Shown here one piece after another: positions 1 through 8,919 of a DNA stretch of 64,000 bases. The translations under genes and the position numbers were made by a program. The stretch comes from Vibrio echinoideorum (GTDB lineage Bacteria > Pseudomonadota > Gammaproteobacteria > Enterobacterales > Vibrionaceae). The first letter of the stretch is position 1. The number at the start of each line of letters is the position of its first letter. The DNA is taken from positions 62,001 through 126,000 of the forward strand of contig NZ_AP025484.1 in NCBI RefSeq assembly GCF_024347455.1, in the 5' to 3' direction. The notes under the pieces were generated by a model. It did no database searches and was not told the DNA's origin. It was given only the letters and a program-made list of their open reading frames with translations.

Positions 1-481
1 CGTGATTCTGAAAGACGGTTATGTGGCACAAGTCGGTACGCCAACTGAGGTGTTCCAACGCCCTGCGAACAAGTTTGTCGCGCAATTCATTGGTAACCCG
101 TCAATGAATATGCTGGAAGCGAAACTGACTGAGACTGAAGGCGAGTACTTCGTTGAAATTGGCGATGTTCATATCCCACTGCCTGAGCGCTTTAAGTCTC
201 TGGCGTCTAAGAACCTAGCGCTGCACTTTGGTGTTCGTCCAACAGACATTCACCTACGTGCCGAGCAAGTGGACCACGATCGCGTGCTGCCATTCCCTGT
301 GAAAATCAAAGACAAGGAACTACTGGGTGCAAGCATTCTTCTGAAAACAGAAATCGGTGGTCAGCCGTTAATGGTTGAAACTCAAGCGGCTGAAGTAGAC
401 GTGAAAGAACTGACACTTTACTTGGACTTGGATGCATTCCACCTGTTTGACGCGCTAAGTGAAAACTCACTAGCGAGCTAA
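1..481 (+). CDS. Sugar ABC transporter ATP-binding protein, C-terminal part (MsmK/UgpC/MalK type)
   Basis: This is the C-terminal 159 residues of an ATPase whose start lies before the window. The first residues (MILKDGYVAQVGTPTEVF) match the end of the nucleotide-binding domain of carbohydrate ABC ATPases, where the D-loop and H-loop region is followed by 'x-Q-x-G-x-P-x-E-V'. The segment FIGNPSMNML marks the passage into the regulatory TOBE-like domain that fills the rest. The protein would energise import of a sugar from the periplasm. The GH94 phosphorylase starts about 130 bp downstream on the same strand, so the transported sugar is probably a beta-linked disaccharide or oligosaccharide; that substrate is inferred. 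Walker A, signature and Walker B motifs are outside the window. Confidence 0.9.
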   Translation, partial: VILKDGYVAQVGTPTEVFQRPANKFVAQFIGNPSMNMLEAKLTETEGEYFVEIGDVHIPLPERFKSLASKNLALHFGVRPTDIHLRAEQVDHDRVLPFPVKIKDKELLGASILLKTEIGGQPLMVETQAAEVDVKELTLYLDLDAFHLFDALSENSLAS

Positions 482-571
482 TTCGTTAAATAAAGCGAGT
501 TCGAGAAAGCAGATTCAAATGGCTCAGTCAGCCATCGAGCTGATATCAACCAACTTACGACAAATTGTTTT

Positions 572-596
572 GGCTCCTCCTGATTTGGGAGGGGCT
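572..596 (+). promoter_or_regulatory. Hairpin just upstream of the GH94 start
   Basis: GGCTCCTCC (572-580) can pair with GGAGGGGCT (588-596) around a 7-nt loop. That is nine base pairs including two G-U wobbles. The 3' arm contains the GGAGG sequence and ends 10-13 nt before the phosphorylase start codons. No T-run follows, so it is not an ordinary terminator. It could mask a ribosome binding site or protect the 5' end of a processed transcript. The structure is visible; the role is a guess. Confidence 0.4.
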
Positions 597-609
597 GGGG
601 ATAGTGATG

Positions 610-3021
610 ATGAAATTCGGATATTTTGACGATAAAAACAAAGAATACGTAGCAACCACACCGTGTACACCGATCAAATGGTGTAACTATGTGGGCACAT
701 TAGATTTCGGTGGCATTGTAGATAGCAACGGCGGCGTGTTGTTGTGTAAAGGCGATCCGGCACTCAACCGCATCACCAAGTACATTGCTCAACTGCCAAA
801 CTCTGATTTCAAAGGCTCGACCTTATACCTTAAGGTGCGTGATCAAGCGGGTAATGTAGAAGTGTTTTCTCCTTTCTACACACCAACTCTGAAGCCATTG
901 GATAAGTTTGAAAACCACACGGGTTTGTCTTACACCACCATTATTGCGGAAGCATTCGGTGTGCGCTGTGAAGCGACGTTCTTTGTGCCAAAAGCTGACC
1001 AAGTACTGTTGCAAGACATCAAAGTCACCAACATTTCAGACAAAGCGCTGCACGTTGATGTGGTACCTGTGTATGAGTTCACTCACTTTGATGCACTTAA
1101 GCAACTGTTAAACGCAGACTGGGTTCCACAAACTATGACGCTTAAAGCGCATCAGCAAGAGTCTGGTCATACCGTGCTTGAGCAATACGCTTTCATGAAG
1201 CGTGATTACGCGGTGAACCTGATGACAGCGGATCGCCCTGCGACTTCTTTTGACGGTGATCGCCAGTCGTTTTTAGGTAATTTGGGATACGGTACATGGG
1301 CAGCGCCAGAAGCGCTAAACAATGATGAGCTGGGTAATACTGAGTGCTTGCGTGGCGATAACATTGGCGCACTAAATCTGCGCTTGGGTTGGTTATCACC
1401 AGAGCAGACAGAACGTACGATTGTACAAATCGCACAAGAAGAGAGTGTTGAAGCGGCGCTGCCATTATTGGCTAAATACCGCGACCATTCTGTTGTCGAT
1501 GCTGCGTTTAGCGAACTATCTGAACATTGGGATTCTTACCTACAAACGGTTCAGGTTGAAACGCCAGATCCTGCGATGAACTCAATGCTTAACGTACATA
1601 ACCCGCGTCAGTGTCATACGACTAAGAACTGGTCTCGTTACCTGTCTTTGTATCAGCTTGGCTATGGTGCTCGTGGTATTGGTTTCCGTGACTCGTCGCA
1701 AGATACATTGGGCGTTATTACACATATGCCTGAAGAAGCGCGCGAATTTATCGAGCGTCTGCTTTCTGTTCAGAACACTAACGGTTCAGCGATGCACCAG
1801 TTCTTCCCATCGACGATGGAAGCGAACGCGGGTGATTCTCGTGAAGAAGAAGATCGCCCTGATTACTACGGAGATGATCATCTGTGGATCATCTACGCGG
1901 TGACTCAATACGTGAAAGAAACGGGCAATGCGGACTTCTTGAATAAAGAGATCCCGTTCTACCAGAAAGACAAAGACGGCAACCCTGTTGAAACCGGAAC
2001 CGTTTGGAACCACCTATGTCGCTCTATTGAATTTACCTACACCAATACGGGTGAACATGGCTTACCGCTATTAGGTTTCGCTGACTGGAATGACACGGTG
2101 AACCTACCAACAGGTGCTGAGTCAATGATGGTTGCCAATATGTACGGCAAAGCACTGCTCGATATGTTGGACCTATGTGAGTTGCGTGGTGAAGCGAAAC
2201 TGACGGCTAAGTTCAAGGACCAATATCAGCAGATGCAGAGCACGGTCAATGAGTGTGGTTGGGATGGCGAATGGTTCGTTCGTTACTTCGATGAGCAAGG
2301 CTTGCCAATTGGTTCTCATAAAAACGAGCAAGGTCAGATCTACACTAATGGCCAAAGCTGGCCTGTAATTTCAGGTTTCGCGACTCAAGAACGTGCAACT
2401 CAAGCTCTAGATTCTGTTTACAACAAGCTGAACACCACCAATGGCATCAAGCTTTCAACACCAGGTTACAACGGCTTTGATCCGCAGCTAGGTGGCGTTT
2501 CAACGTACCCACCGGGCGCGAAAGAGAATGGCGGCATCTTCCTGCATTCAAACCCTTGGGTAATGATTGCAGAAGCGAAAATGGGCAACGGCGAACGTGC
2601 GTATGAGTACTACCGTCAAATAAACCCAGCGTCTAAGAACGATGACATTGATACCTTTGAATCTGAGCCTTACTGCTACCCTCAAAACATCTTGGGTGAC
2701 GAGCACAAGCAGTTTGGTTTAGGACGTAACGCATGGCTTTCTGGTACTTCATCTTGGACCTACGTTGCCGGTACGCAATGGATCCTGGGTGTTCGACCTG
2801 AAGTTGATGGCTTGCTGGTGGACCCTTGTATTCCGTCTGAATGGCCTGAGTTCAAAGTGCGCCGTCAGTTCCGTGGTGCGACGTACCACATTCATGTGAC
2901 TAACCCAAATAATGTTTGTAATGGTGTTGCACAAATGAAGGTGAATGGTGAGGTGATTGAAGGCAACAAAGCACCGGTATTCACGTCAGGTGAGCATACC
3001 GTTGAGGTTGTTTTAGGTTAA
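610..3021 (+). CDS. GH94 family disaccharide phosphorylase (cellobiose/chitobiose phosphorylase-like)
   Basis: A protein of about 803 residues beginning MKFGYFDDKNKEYV, the usual GH94 N-terminus. The enzyme would split a beta-linked disaccharide with phosphate to give an alpha-glucose-1-phosphate type product plus a free sugar in the cytoplasm. Counted from this start, the general acid falls at Asp492 in FADWNDTVNL, the same motif and position I recall for Vibrio chitobiose phosphorylase. The order is an N-terminal beta-sandwich (about 1-270), a helical linker, an (alpha/alpha)6 barrel (about 310-720) and a C-terminal beta-sheet ending in GATYHIHVTNPN. Two ATGs occur in tandem (607 and 610); GGGG at 597-600 serves as a weak Shine-Dalgarno sequence. 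It follows the ABC ATPase and ends at a strong terminator. Family membership is secure. The substrate is not: cellobiose, laminaribiose or a related glucoside are all possible. Confidence 0.93.
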   Translation: MKFGYFDDKNKEYVATTPCTPIKWCNYVGTLDFGGIVDSNGGVLLCKGDPALNRITKYIAQLPNSDFKGSTLYLKVRDQAGNVEVFSPFYTPTLKPLDKFENHTGLSYTTIIAEAFGVRCEATFFVPKADQVLLQDIKVTNISDKALHVDVVPVYEFTHFDALKQLLNADWVPQTMTLKAHQQESGHTVLEQYAFMKRDYAVNLMTADRPATSFDGDRQSFLGNLGYGTWAAPEALNNDELGNTECLRGDNIGALNLRLGWLSPEQTERTIVQIAQEESVEAALPLLAKYRDHSVVDAAFSELSEHWDSYLQTVQVETPDPAMNSMLNVHNPRQCHTTKNWSRYLSLYQLGYGARGIGFRDSSQDTLGVITHMPEEAREFIERLLSVQNTNGSAMHQFFPSTMEANAGDSREEEDRPDYYGDDHLWIIYAVTQYVKETGNADFLNKEIPFYQKDKDGNPVETGTVWNHLCRSIEFTYTNTGEHGLPLLGFADWNDTVNLPTGAESMMVANMYGKALLDMLDLCELRGEAKLTAKFKDQYQQMQSTVNECGWDGEWFVRYFDEQGLPIGSHKNEQGQIYTNGQSWPVISGFATQERATQALDSVYNKLNTTNGIKLSTPGYNGFDPQLGGVSTYPPGAKENGGIFLHSNPWVMIAEAKMGNGERAYEYYRQINPASKNDDIDTFESEPYCYPQNILGDEHKQFGLGRNAWLSGTSSWTYVAGTQWILGVRPEVDGLLVDPCIPSEWPEFKVRRQFRGATYHIHVTNPNNVCNGVAQMKVNGEVIEGNKAPVFTSGEHTVEVVLG

Positions 3022-3030
3022 AAAAGAGAA

Positions 3031-3050
3031 GGGCGCTTTATGCGCCCTTT
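3031..3050 (+). terminator. Intrinsic terminator after the GH94 gene
   Basis: GGGCGC (3031-3036) pairs with GCGCCC (3042-3047) around TTTAT and is followed by TTT. On the minus strand the same stem is followed by TTCTC and six Ts, so it can also stop transcription arriving from the converging epimerase gene. Confidence 0.85.
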
Positions 3051-3175
3051 ATTGCTTCTTTAGTTTGCTTTTCTCTTCTCTCTTGTAATGCGTTCTCTTG
3101 GGGGGCTGATTTTGCATTAAGTGGTGGCTTTGCTTTCTGTATTTTGCATTCAGCGGCTGCCTTACTTTGGTTGCT

Positions 3176-4123
3176 TTATTGTGGTTGAAAGATGGCTTGG
3201 CATTGCCAAGTGAAGGTTTGCGATTGATTAGCCCCAAGCGTTAACAAGCCGATTTGGTTGTTGAATGCGTCTGCAGGGCAAGTCATCGGTTCTATCGCAA
3301 TACTTTGCTCGCTAGCGGGCGTGTATAGCTGAACGAATGGGTAGCTTGCATCTTGTTGATAACGAAGAACAGCTGACGAATCTGAGCGTGTAAACGCAAG
3401 TTGGTTGGTAGTTGTTGAATCAAACTCAAAGCAATGGTTGAGACTTTGACTGGTGAGTGAGTCGCCTAGTGACAAACAATCAAACACTTGTTTTTCATCA
3501 TTGGGTAGGTCGTCCACGTGCACGACTTCAGAGCAAGGTGACATGGTTAGTTTGCAGTGCGCCAGATCTGTGCCTAGTGAAAAATAAGGGTGCCAAGCAT
3601 CACCGAACGGGAATGCAGAATCACCAAGGTTAGAAACAGTTGTTGAAGACGCGAGTTTACCCGTGATGTCGACAGTGAAGGTGACTTCAAGGTTGAAGGC
3701 AAACGGAAAACCAGGATGCAAAGACGATGTTTGATACTGCAACGTTACACTGGCTGACTCTTCATTGGCTGCGCTGTTTGTGATTGAAAAAGGTTGGTTG
3801 TAGAGCAGGCCATGTACGGCGTGATCAGACCAAGGAAAGTTAGCTGGGAGTTGATGGTTTTGGTTATCAAAACTGTAACGACCTAAGTTTAAACGGTTTG
3901 GAAAAGGGAATAATTTAGCACTGCGGGAAAAGAACGGATGTTGGTTGATCAGTTCATCATAATTCTGATAGCCACAAATAAAAGAAAATGGACTGTTATT
4001 TACGATGAATTTATTAATAACAGCGCCAAATCCATTAATTATTTGAAGTTCGATGCCATGTTGGTGATTTATTAATTTGACAGAGTCAATATTTCCAAAT
4101 TTTTCATTTATAATTTTAAACAT
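3176..4123 (-). CDS. Aldose 1-epimerase-like (galactose mutarotase superfamily) protein
   Basis: 315 residues with the pattern of the galactose mutarotase-like superfamily: an all-beta protein, HGLLYNQPFS near residue 100, FGDAWHPYFSLG near 175-186 and a late IAIEPMTCPADAFN segment. The His in the HPYF motif and the Glu in the IEPMT motif occupy the usual catalytic positions. It would interconvert alpha and beta anomers of free sugars released by the neighbouring glycosidase or phosphorylase. The start at 4123 is chosen because GGAGA stands 7 nt upstream; an upstream in-frame extension to 4210 would overlap the divergent GH116 start and is unlikely. It converges on the GH94 gene and diverges from the GH116 gene. 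YeaD-like hexose-6-phosphate epimerase is an alternative. Confidence 0.85.
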   Translation of the reverse strand: MFKIINEKFGNIDSVKLINHQHGIELQIINGFGAVINKFIVNNSPFSFICGYQNYDELINQHPFFSRSAKLFPFPNRLNLGRYSFDNQNHQLPANFPWSDHAVHGLLYNQPFSITNSAANEESASVTLQYQTSSLHPGFPFAFNLEVTFTVDITGKLASSTTVSNLGDSAFPFGDAWHPYFSLGTDLAHCKLTMSPCSEVVHVDDLPNDEKQVFDCLSLGDSLTSQSLNHCFEFDSTTTNQLAFTRSDSSAVLRYQQDASYPFVQLYTPASEQSIAIEPMTCPADAFNNQIGLLTLGANQSQTFTWQCQAIFQPQ

Positions 4124-4187
4124 GTTGATGTCTCCATTTTTAAAAGATATTAACAAGAAAAATAAAATATTCAATGGTGGTTTTAAG
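4124..4187. promoter_or_regulatory. Short divergent promoter region between epimerase and GH116 genes
   Basis: Only 64 AT-rich bases separate the two divergent start codons, so promoters for both genes must overlap here or lie within the opposing coding sequence. I could not find a clear LacI-type palindrome in it. Confidence 0.35.
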
Positions 4188-7100
4188 ATGAAGAATAAAA
4201 TTCCATACACAAGCTATTCAGGAAACTCAGAACATCTGTGTAAAAAAGGGGATGCTGTAGAATTTATTCAACCTTGGTACACACCGATTTCAACCACGCC
4301 CAAAAATACTGGCATGGCGGTGGGTGGAATTGGCAATACATTTACACTGACACCAAACGGCAACACACCAAATTTCAGCTTTATTCCAGGAATATTTGTT
4401 GATTGCTCAGAGCAAGTTATTAATTTTAATGATTTTTATGCTTCAGTGATGGATGTGCCAACCATTGATACACTTCAAGTTTTTAACGAACAAGAGCTGA
4501 GTGTCCATCTGAATTTTTATCCCGCTTTGTTTGATGGGAATAAAATTGACAACAAAGAAATGTCGAATGCGATTAGCCTCATTAAAACAGCATTAAAAAA
4601 TGGCAATTTTTACCAAGAAAATAAAGATAACTTTATAAAGTGGAATGTTGAGTTCTCAAATAAGACTCAATTATTGATCGAGGAAAATTCATCTTCTATT
4701 GTTTGTCAATTATATGTAGCCTTAGATTTCTTTAATGGTTTGTTAATAAATGATACAACGAGATTATTATCACTTACTGTCGATGGTAATAATGATATAG
4801 ATAGTGTTAACGGAAGCGATATAGAATATAAAGCTTTGTATCCATTAGCTGAATATAAATATAATAGCTTTGATGATATTAAGATAAAGCGGAAGGTCGT
4901 CTCTCCTATCGTAAAGGAAGATAAACGCCTTTGTTCTTTGCCAATGCACTGGAATCACTTCGAACTGACCAATAATTCAGATAAAACACGAGTCGTGACC
5001 TTGGTTCAGCCTTTGCAGAACTTGATTGGCTCGACGTACCAAAAAGGTCGTGATGGCATTCAAGATTCGGCATGTACTCTGTCTCAAAACCCAATCGCTC
5101 AGCAGCATGATGCGGTTAACTTAAAGGGCGAAAGCTGCAGTTTTACTGGTGTTCAACTCTACAGCCAATCGCCTTATCAAAGTGATATTGAAGGCGAGGT
5201 GGTATTCGGTGTCCAAGCTGATAATCGACTGACTGAATCTGGCAAAGTATCGGTGTCCGTGAAACCGACGTTTTATACATCTAAAACGGCGAAACAAACC
5301 GAATTTGCACTGAAAACAGGTCGCACAAACGGTGAGTTCCAAACGGGAATATATACAGGACGTGAAGCTCTGAGCGCATTGGTTGTGGTTCAGGTTGAGC
5401 TCGAAGCCGGTGAATCTGTTGACCTACGTTTTGCACAGGTGATGGCACACAGTAAAGTCATGCTAAATGGCTGGCATTCAGACAAGGCTTACACGCAATT
5501 CTACCCGCAAGCTAAGCCTGCTTTGCCGATGCTAGAGGATGTATTACCAGAGCTAGAAACGATTGAACAACAGATCATTGAACAGCAAACAGCCTTCCTA
5601 AAACAAGCTAACACTAAGATCTCTCAGCCTGATTCCGCACTTCGCTATGCGACGATGGCAATGAACTCACTGTCTTTCTTAGCGGAATCGACGGTGTGGG
5701 ACAAAGAGGATAAGTTCCTAGTCAAAGAGTGTGTCGACTACCCATTCTTTAACTCTTTGGACGTGTATTTCTACGGCTCATTCTCGCTGCTTTATCTTCT
5801 ACCTGAGCTTGATGGTTGTGTGATGAAAGAGTTCTCCAAGGCCATTTTGGCGGAAGACTTCACTCAGCGTCGCTATTGGGAATATGAAGCGACACCAAAC
5901 GCAGAACTTATTGATGATAAATACCAAGGTGTGCGTGCCATTCGAGGTGCGGTAATTCACGATTTGGGCAGCCCATTCGACATCCAACCTGACGCCTACA
6001 GTTGGCACAATGTGAAAGAATGGAAGGACTTAGCGCCGAAATACATCTTGATGGTGTATCGCCATTATCAAAACACCCAAGATATCTCTGTGGTTAAAGA
6101 GTGCTGGCAAGCCGTGACTGAAAGTATCGAGTTCTTATCGAATCTTGTTGCTGAAGGCGACGACTTACCGTTAACGCGAGGTACAGATGACACCTTTGAC
6201 AACTTAGCTTCTCACGGTATTTCTATTTACTGCGCGAGCCTTTGGGTCGCAGGCCTACAAGCCGCAAGTGAGCTTGCAAAATTAATGGACGAAAGCGAGC
6301 GAGCCGCGGGTTACTTAGCACGTTCGAAAAAGGCGTTAGCCACGGTAGAGCAAAGCTTATGGGATGATAAAGAAGGCTACTATCATTTCTTCGTCACTCC
6401 AGTTCAAGCCAAGCACTTAACGGGACAAGGCTACCAAGTATTGGAAACCTTGGGGCTTACGTTGACTGGCGATACGATTGCCGATAAGAACATTCTGAAC
6501 GACTATCTTAACCAAACAGATATTTCAATTGATGTTAGTAAGGTATCTCAAAGAGTCTCCAAGAAACATTTGTTGAGTGAGACAGCACCTCACGCCTTTA
6601 CACAAGAGTACTTAGATTTAGTGCCGGACTCTGACAACAGTTTTGGTGATGCGCTGTTAGCCGACAGTTACTTAAAGCTCATTGGTCTAGAGGGCATTTT
6701 CCCAGAAGACAGAATCCAACGTGCACTAGACTATGTTTATAAGCACAACTTTGAGATCAATAGCCCTAAGTTGGGTGTTGCAAATATGACGCTGGCTGAT
6801 GGTTCACCACATGAAGCATTCCAAGCTCAAGATGTGTGGATTGGCGTTCAGTTTAGTGTCGCGACTGCGTTGAACTTGGCGGGTAAATCGCAGCAAGCGG
6901 AAACCTTGATGGATACCGTGTATACCGCGCTCTATGACTATTCGAAAATTCCTTTTGCTGCGCCAGAAGGGTTCAATTGTTCAGTCTCAATTGATGAAAA
7001 AGATCTGATTGAATGTTTTAAATTGTCACAAAATGATGCGAAAAGTTGGCTTCTTGCACTTAAATTTCAAAAATGTGTTCTATCTGACGGTCGAGTGAGC

Positions 7101-7262
7101 CCCAGCCTGACTAAAGACAGTGATAAGTTTGTTAGTATGCTGCAAGGCAAAATCTCAGCGGAATACGCCACTGTTCTTCATAAATGGCTACTGAGTACGG
7201 GATTGAAATATACCGCAGGTCGCTACTTCAGACCGGGGATGATATTCGCCTACTTGTATTAA
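4188..7262 (+). CDS. GH116 family beta-glycosidase
   Basis: A 1024-residue protein of the GH116 family (bacterial relatives of mammalian GBA2). The N-terminus has the family segment TGMAVGGIGNTFTLTPNG near residue 45. The catalytic barrel contains KECVDYPFFNSLDVYFYGSF, with Glu514 as probable nucleophile, and GTDDTFDNLASHGISIY, with Asp671 as probable acid/base; the spacing of 157 is close to that known for the family. The protein ends with the expected glycine-rich AGRYFRPGMIFAYLY segment. There is no signal peptide, so it should act in the cytoplasm on imported beta-glucosides or beta-xylosides. The start at 4188 follows a weak GGTGG ribosome site; an upstream extension to 4077 would read into the epimerase gene. 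The first third is visibly AT-richer than the rest. Family assignment is firm; substrate is open. Confidence 0.88.
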   Translation: MKNKIPYTSYSGNSEHLCKKGDAVEFIQPWYTPISTTPKNTGMAVGGIGNTFTLTPNGNTPNFSFIPGIFVDCSEQVINFNDFYASVMDVPTIDTLQVFNEQELSVHLNFYPALFDGNKIDNKEMSNAISLIKTALKNGNFYQENKDNFIKWNVEFSNKTQLLIEENSSSIVCQLYVALDFFNGLLINDTTRLLSLTVDGNNDIDSVNGSDIEYKALYPLAEYKYNSFDDIKIKRKVVSPIVKEDKRLCSLPMHWNHFELTNNSDKTRVVTLVQPLQNLIGSTYQKGRDGIQDSACTLSQNPIAQQHDAVNLKGESCSFTGVQLYSQSPYQSDIEGEVVFGVQADNRLTESGKVSVSVKPTFYTSKTAKQTEFALKTGRTNGEFQTGIYTGREALSALVVVQVELEAGESVDLRFAQVMAHSKVMLNGWHSDKAYTQFYPQAKPALPMLEDVLPELETIEQQIIEQQTAFLKQANTKISQPDSALRYATMAMNSLSFLAESTVWDKEDKFLVKECVDYPFFNSLDVYFYGSFSLLYLLPELDGCVMKEFSKAILAEDFTQRRYWEYEATPNAELIDDKYQGVRAIRGAVIHDLGSPFDIQPDAYSWHNVKEWKDLAPKYILMVYRHYQNTQDISVVKECWQAVTESIEFLSNLVAEGDDLPLTRGTDDTFDNLASHGISIYCASLWVAGLQAASELAKLMDESERAAGYLARSKKALATVEQSLWDDKEGYYHFFVTPVQAKHLTGQGYQVLETLGLTLTGDTIADKNILNDYLNQTDISIDVSKVSQRVSKKHLLSETAPHAFTQEYLDLVPDSDNSFGDALLADSYLKLIGLEGIFPEDRIQRALDYVYKHNFEINSPKLGVANMTLADGSPHEAFQAQDVWIGVQFSVATALNLAGKSQQAETLMDTVYTALYDYSKIPFAAPEGFNCSVSIDEKDLIECFKLSQNDAKSWLLALKFQKCVLSDGRVSPSLTKDSDKFVSMLQGKISAEYATVLHKWLLSTGLKYTAGRYFRPGMIFAYLY

Positions 7263-7313
7263 TTTAACGACACGATTTTTCAACTAAAGCAGTGGTATGC
7301 ACGTTGAAACTGA

Positions 7314-7335
7314 TGGGGAGCTTTTGGGCTCCCCA
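7314..7335 (+). terminator. Strong hairpin between GH116 and lacI-type genes
   Basis: TGGGGAGC (7314-7321) pairs perfectly with GCTCCCCA (7328-7335) around TTTTGG. No T-run follows, so termination may be weak and allow readthrough into the regulator 26 bp downstream. It could also be a transcript-stabilising stem. Confidence 0.5.
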
Positions 7336-7360
7336 AACGTCACTTGATTAGGGTATCGAG

Positions 7361-8374
7361 ATGCGTACAAAAACAAAAAAAACCACCGTATACGATGTAG
7401 CGAGGCTAGCTGGAGTATCTCCAAGCACGGTTTCTCGTTTTCTTAATCGAACGACTTATGTGTCGGATGATAAGAGCCAAAATATAGAACAAGCGATCAA
7501 AGACACCGGTTATAAACCTAACTTCCAAATGCAAGAAAACATCAACCGTCGCTCACTGACGATTGGTGTATTGGTGCAACACCCTGATAGCCCTTATACC
7601 AGCCGTATTTTAAATGACATGGAGAAAACTTTGATTGCTCAAGGTTACTCTCTAGTGATTGCGACAGGGCATTGGCAGAAAAAGCTGGAATTACATGCGC
7701 TGGAGTATCTGGCGAAAAGTAATGTTGATGGCATGATCATCGTGACTGGCAGTGTGACTAAAGAAGACATAACCAAGTATGCTCAAGACATTCCTGTCGT
7801 GGCGGTAGGATACGACATTGTTGACGACAACATCCGCACGATCAACATTGATAATGTGCTTGGAGGCTATATGGCCACTTTGCATCTCCTCCAGCAAGGA
7901 CATGTAAATATTGCACATATCAAAGGGCTTTCTAGTCAGCCAGATTCTGGGAGCCGCTTCGAGGGCTATAAAAAAGCACTTCAAGAAGCGGGCATAAAAG
8001 TGATGCCAAAACTGGTTAAGCAGGGTGATTTTAGTAGTGAGTCTGGCTACGAAAAAACCGTTGAATTGATCGAGTCAAAGATTCACTTTTCAGCCCTGTT
8101 TGCAGCTAATGATCAAACGGCCTATGGCGCGATTAAGGCTCTGCATGATAATGGTTATAAAGTGCCAGAAGATGTGTCGGTGATTGGGTTTGATGACTTG
8201 CCAACCTCTAACTATTTCACGCCAGCGCTAACCACCTTGAGACAGCCTATTGAAGAAATTGGAGAGGTATGTGCTCAATCGATTTTGAACCTGTTATCTG
8301 GCGAGAGGCATGAGGCTCGACTGCCACCCATTGATTTGATTGTGAGAGAGTCGACCAAGTCTTTGTATCGTTAA
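7361..8374 (+). CDS. LacI family transcriptional regulator
   Basis: 337 residues. The N-terminal helix-turn-helix reads TVYDVARLAGVSPSTVSRFL (from about residue 9), followed by the hinge-helix region and a periplasmic-binding-like sensor domain from about residue 66 (LTIGVLVQHPDSPYT) to the C-terminus. The sensor domain keeps the FAANDQTAYGAIKAL and VSVIGFDDLP segments typical of the family. It lies directly after the GH116 gene on the same strand and most likely represses the beta-glucoside genes until an imported sugar binds. The operator was not located. It has a lysine-rich, poly-A start (MRTKTKKTT). Confidence 0.93.
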   Translation: MRTKTKKTTVYDVARLAGVSPSTVSRFLNRTTYVSDDKSQNIEQAIKDTGYKPNFQMQENINRRSLTIGVLVQHPDSPYTSRILNDMEKTLIAQGYSLVIATGHWQKKLELHALEYLAKSNVDGMIIVTGSVTKEDITKYAQDIPVVAVGYDIVDDNIRTINIDNVLGGYMATLHLLQQGHVNIAHIKGLSSQPDSGSRFEGYKKALQEAGIKVMPKLVKQGDFSSESGYEKTVELIESKIHFSALFAANDQTAYGAIKALHDNGYKVPEDVSVIGFDDLPTSNYFTPALTTLRQPIEEIGEVCAQSILNLLSGERHEARLPPIDLIVRESTKSLYR

Positions 8375-8919
8375 TTTCAAGACAAGCATCAAGGTGGTGC
8401 GCCCGTGATGATTCGTATTGATATCAATGCGAACCATGGTGCAGGAATGTCGCTGAGTAAAGCTTGCTTATATTTGCGCGTTCACATTGTTCAATATGGG
8501 TCAGGTCAGCTAAAACACTTCTGCCCCATTGTTTGCTTCGACCGAATGAACACATAGCTACACCCAAGTACCACTTAACTTACTTTTCGTCATATCAGTA
8601 GTGCTCCTATATAAACGAAGCTAACACCAGAGGTAAGAAAAGAATCTATTAGGGTGGGGATTGATGCAACTATCAGTGAATAGATGTGAAGCATTTGCAA
8701 AACTGTTCAAAGAACTTTCAGTCGATTAGTTAAAGGAATTAAAATTTAACTAATTTTTCCAGAACATACGGGAAAATGATCGTAGTACAATATTCATATG
8801 AACAATTCACACCTTGAGTGTTTAAGTTAATATGCTCTCATCATGAGATTCAAGTCACGTTTATCAGTGTTTTTTCTAGGTATTGTCTACTCTTTTCAAC
8901 TGTTTAATTAGAGTCTGAT
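8375..8919. other. Gene-free stretch of 545 bp
   Basis: No open reading frame with a credible start or codon pattern. It separates the LacI-type gene from the nucleoside hydrolase. A short related pair stands in inverted orientation: CATATGAACAATTCAC at 8797-8812 and the complement of GTTCACATTGTTCAATATG at 8484-8502. The downstream half is AT-rich and probably holds the promoter of the next gene. Confidence 0.4.

Noticed and set aside
1193..1465. A 90-residue open frame opposite the GH94 gene
   Set aside because: Antisense shadow of a strongly conserved coding sequence with no start signals.
7314..7335. LacI operator at the palindrome before the regulator gene
   Set aside because: The GC-rich hairpin has a 6-nt loop and no similarity to LacI-family operator centres (CG); it behaves like an RNA stem.
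8484..8812. Inverted pair CATAT-GAACAAT in the gap after the LacI gene as IS ends
   Set aside because: The match is short and imperfect and no transposase remains lie between; chance similarity cannot be excluded.
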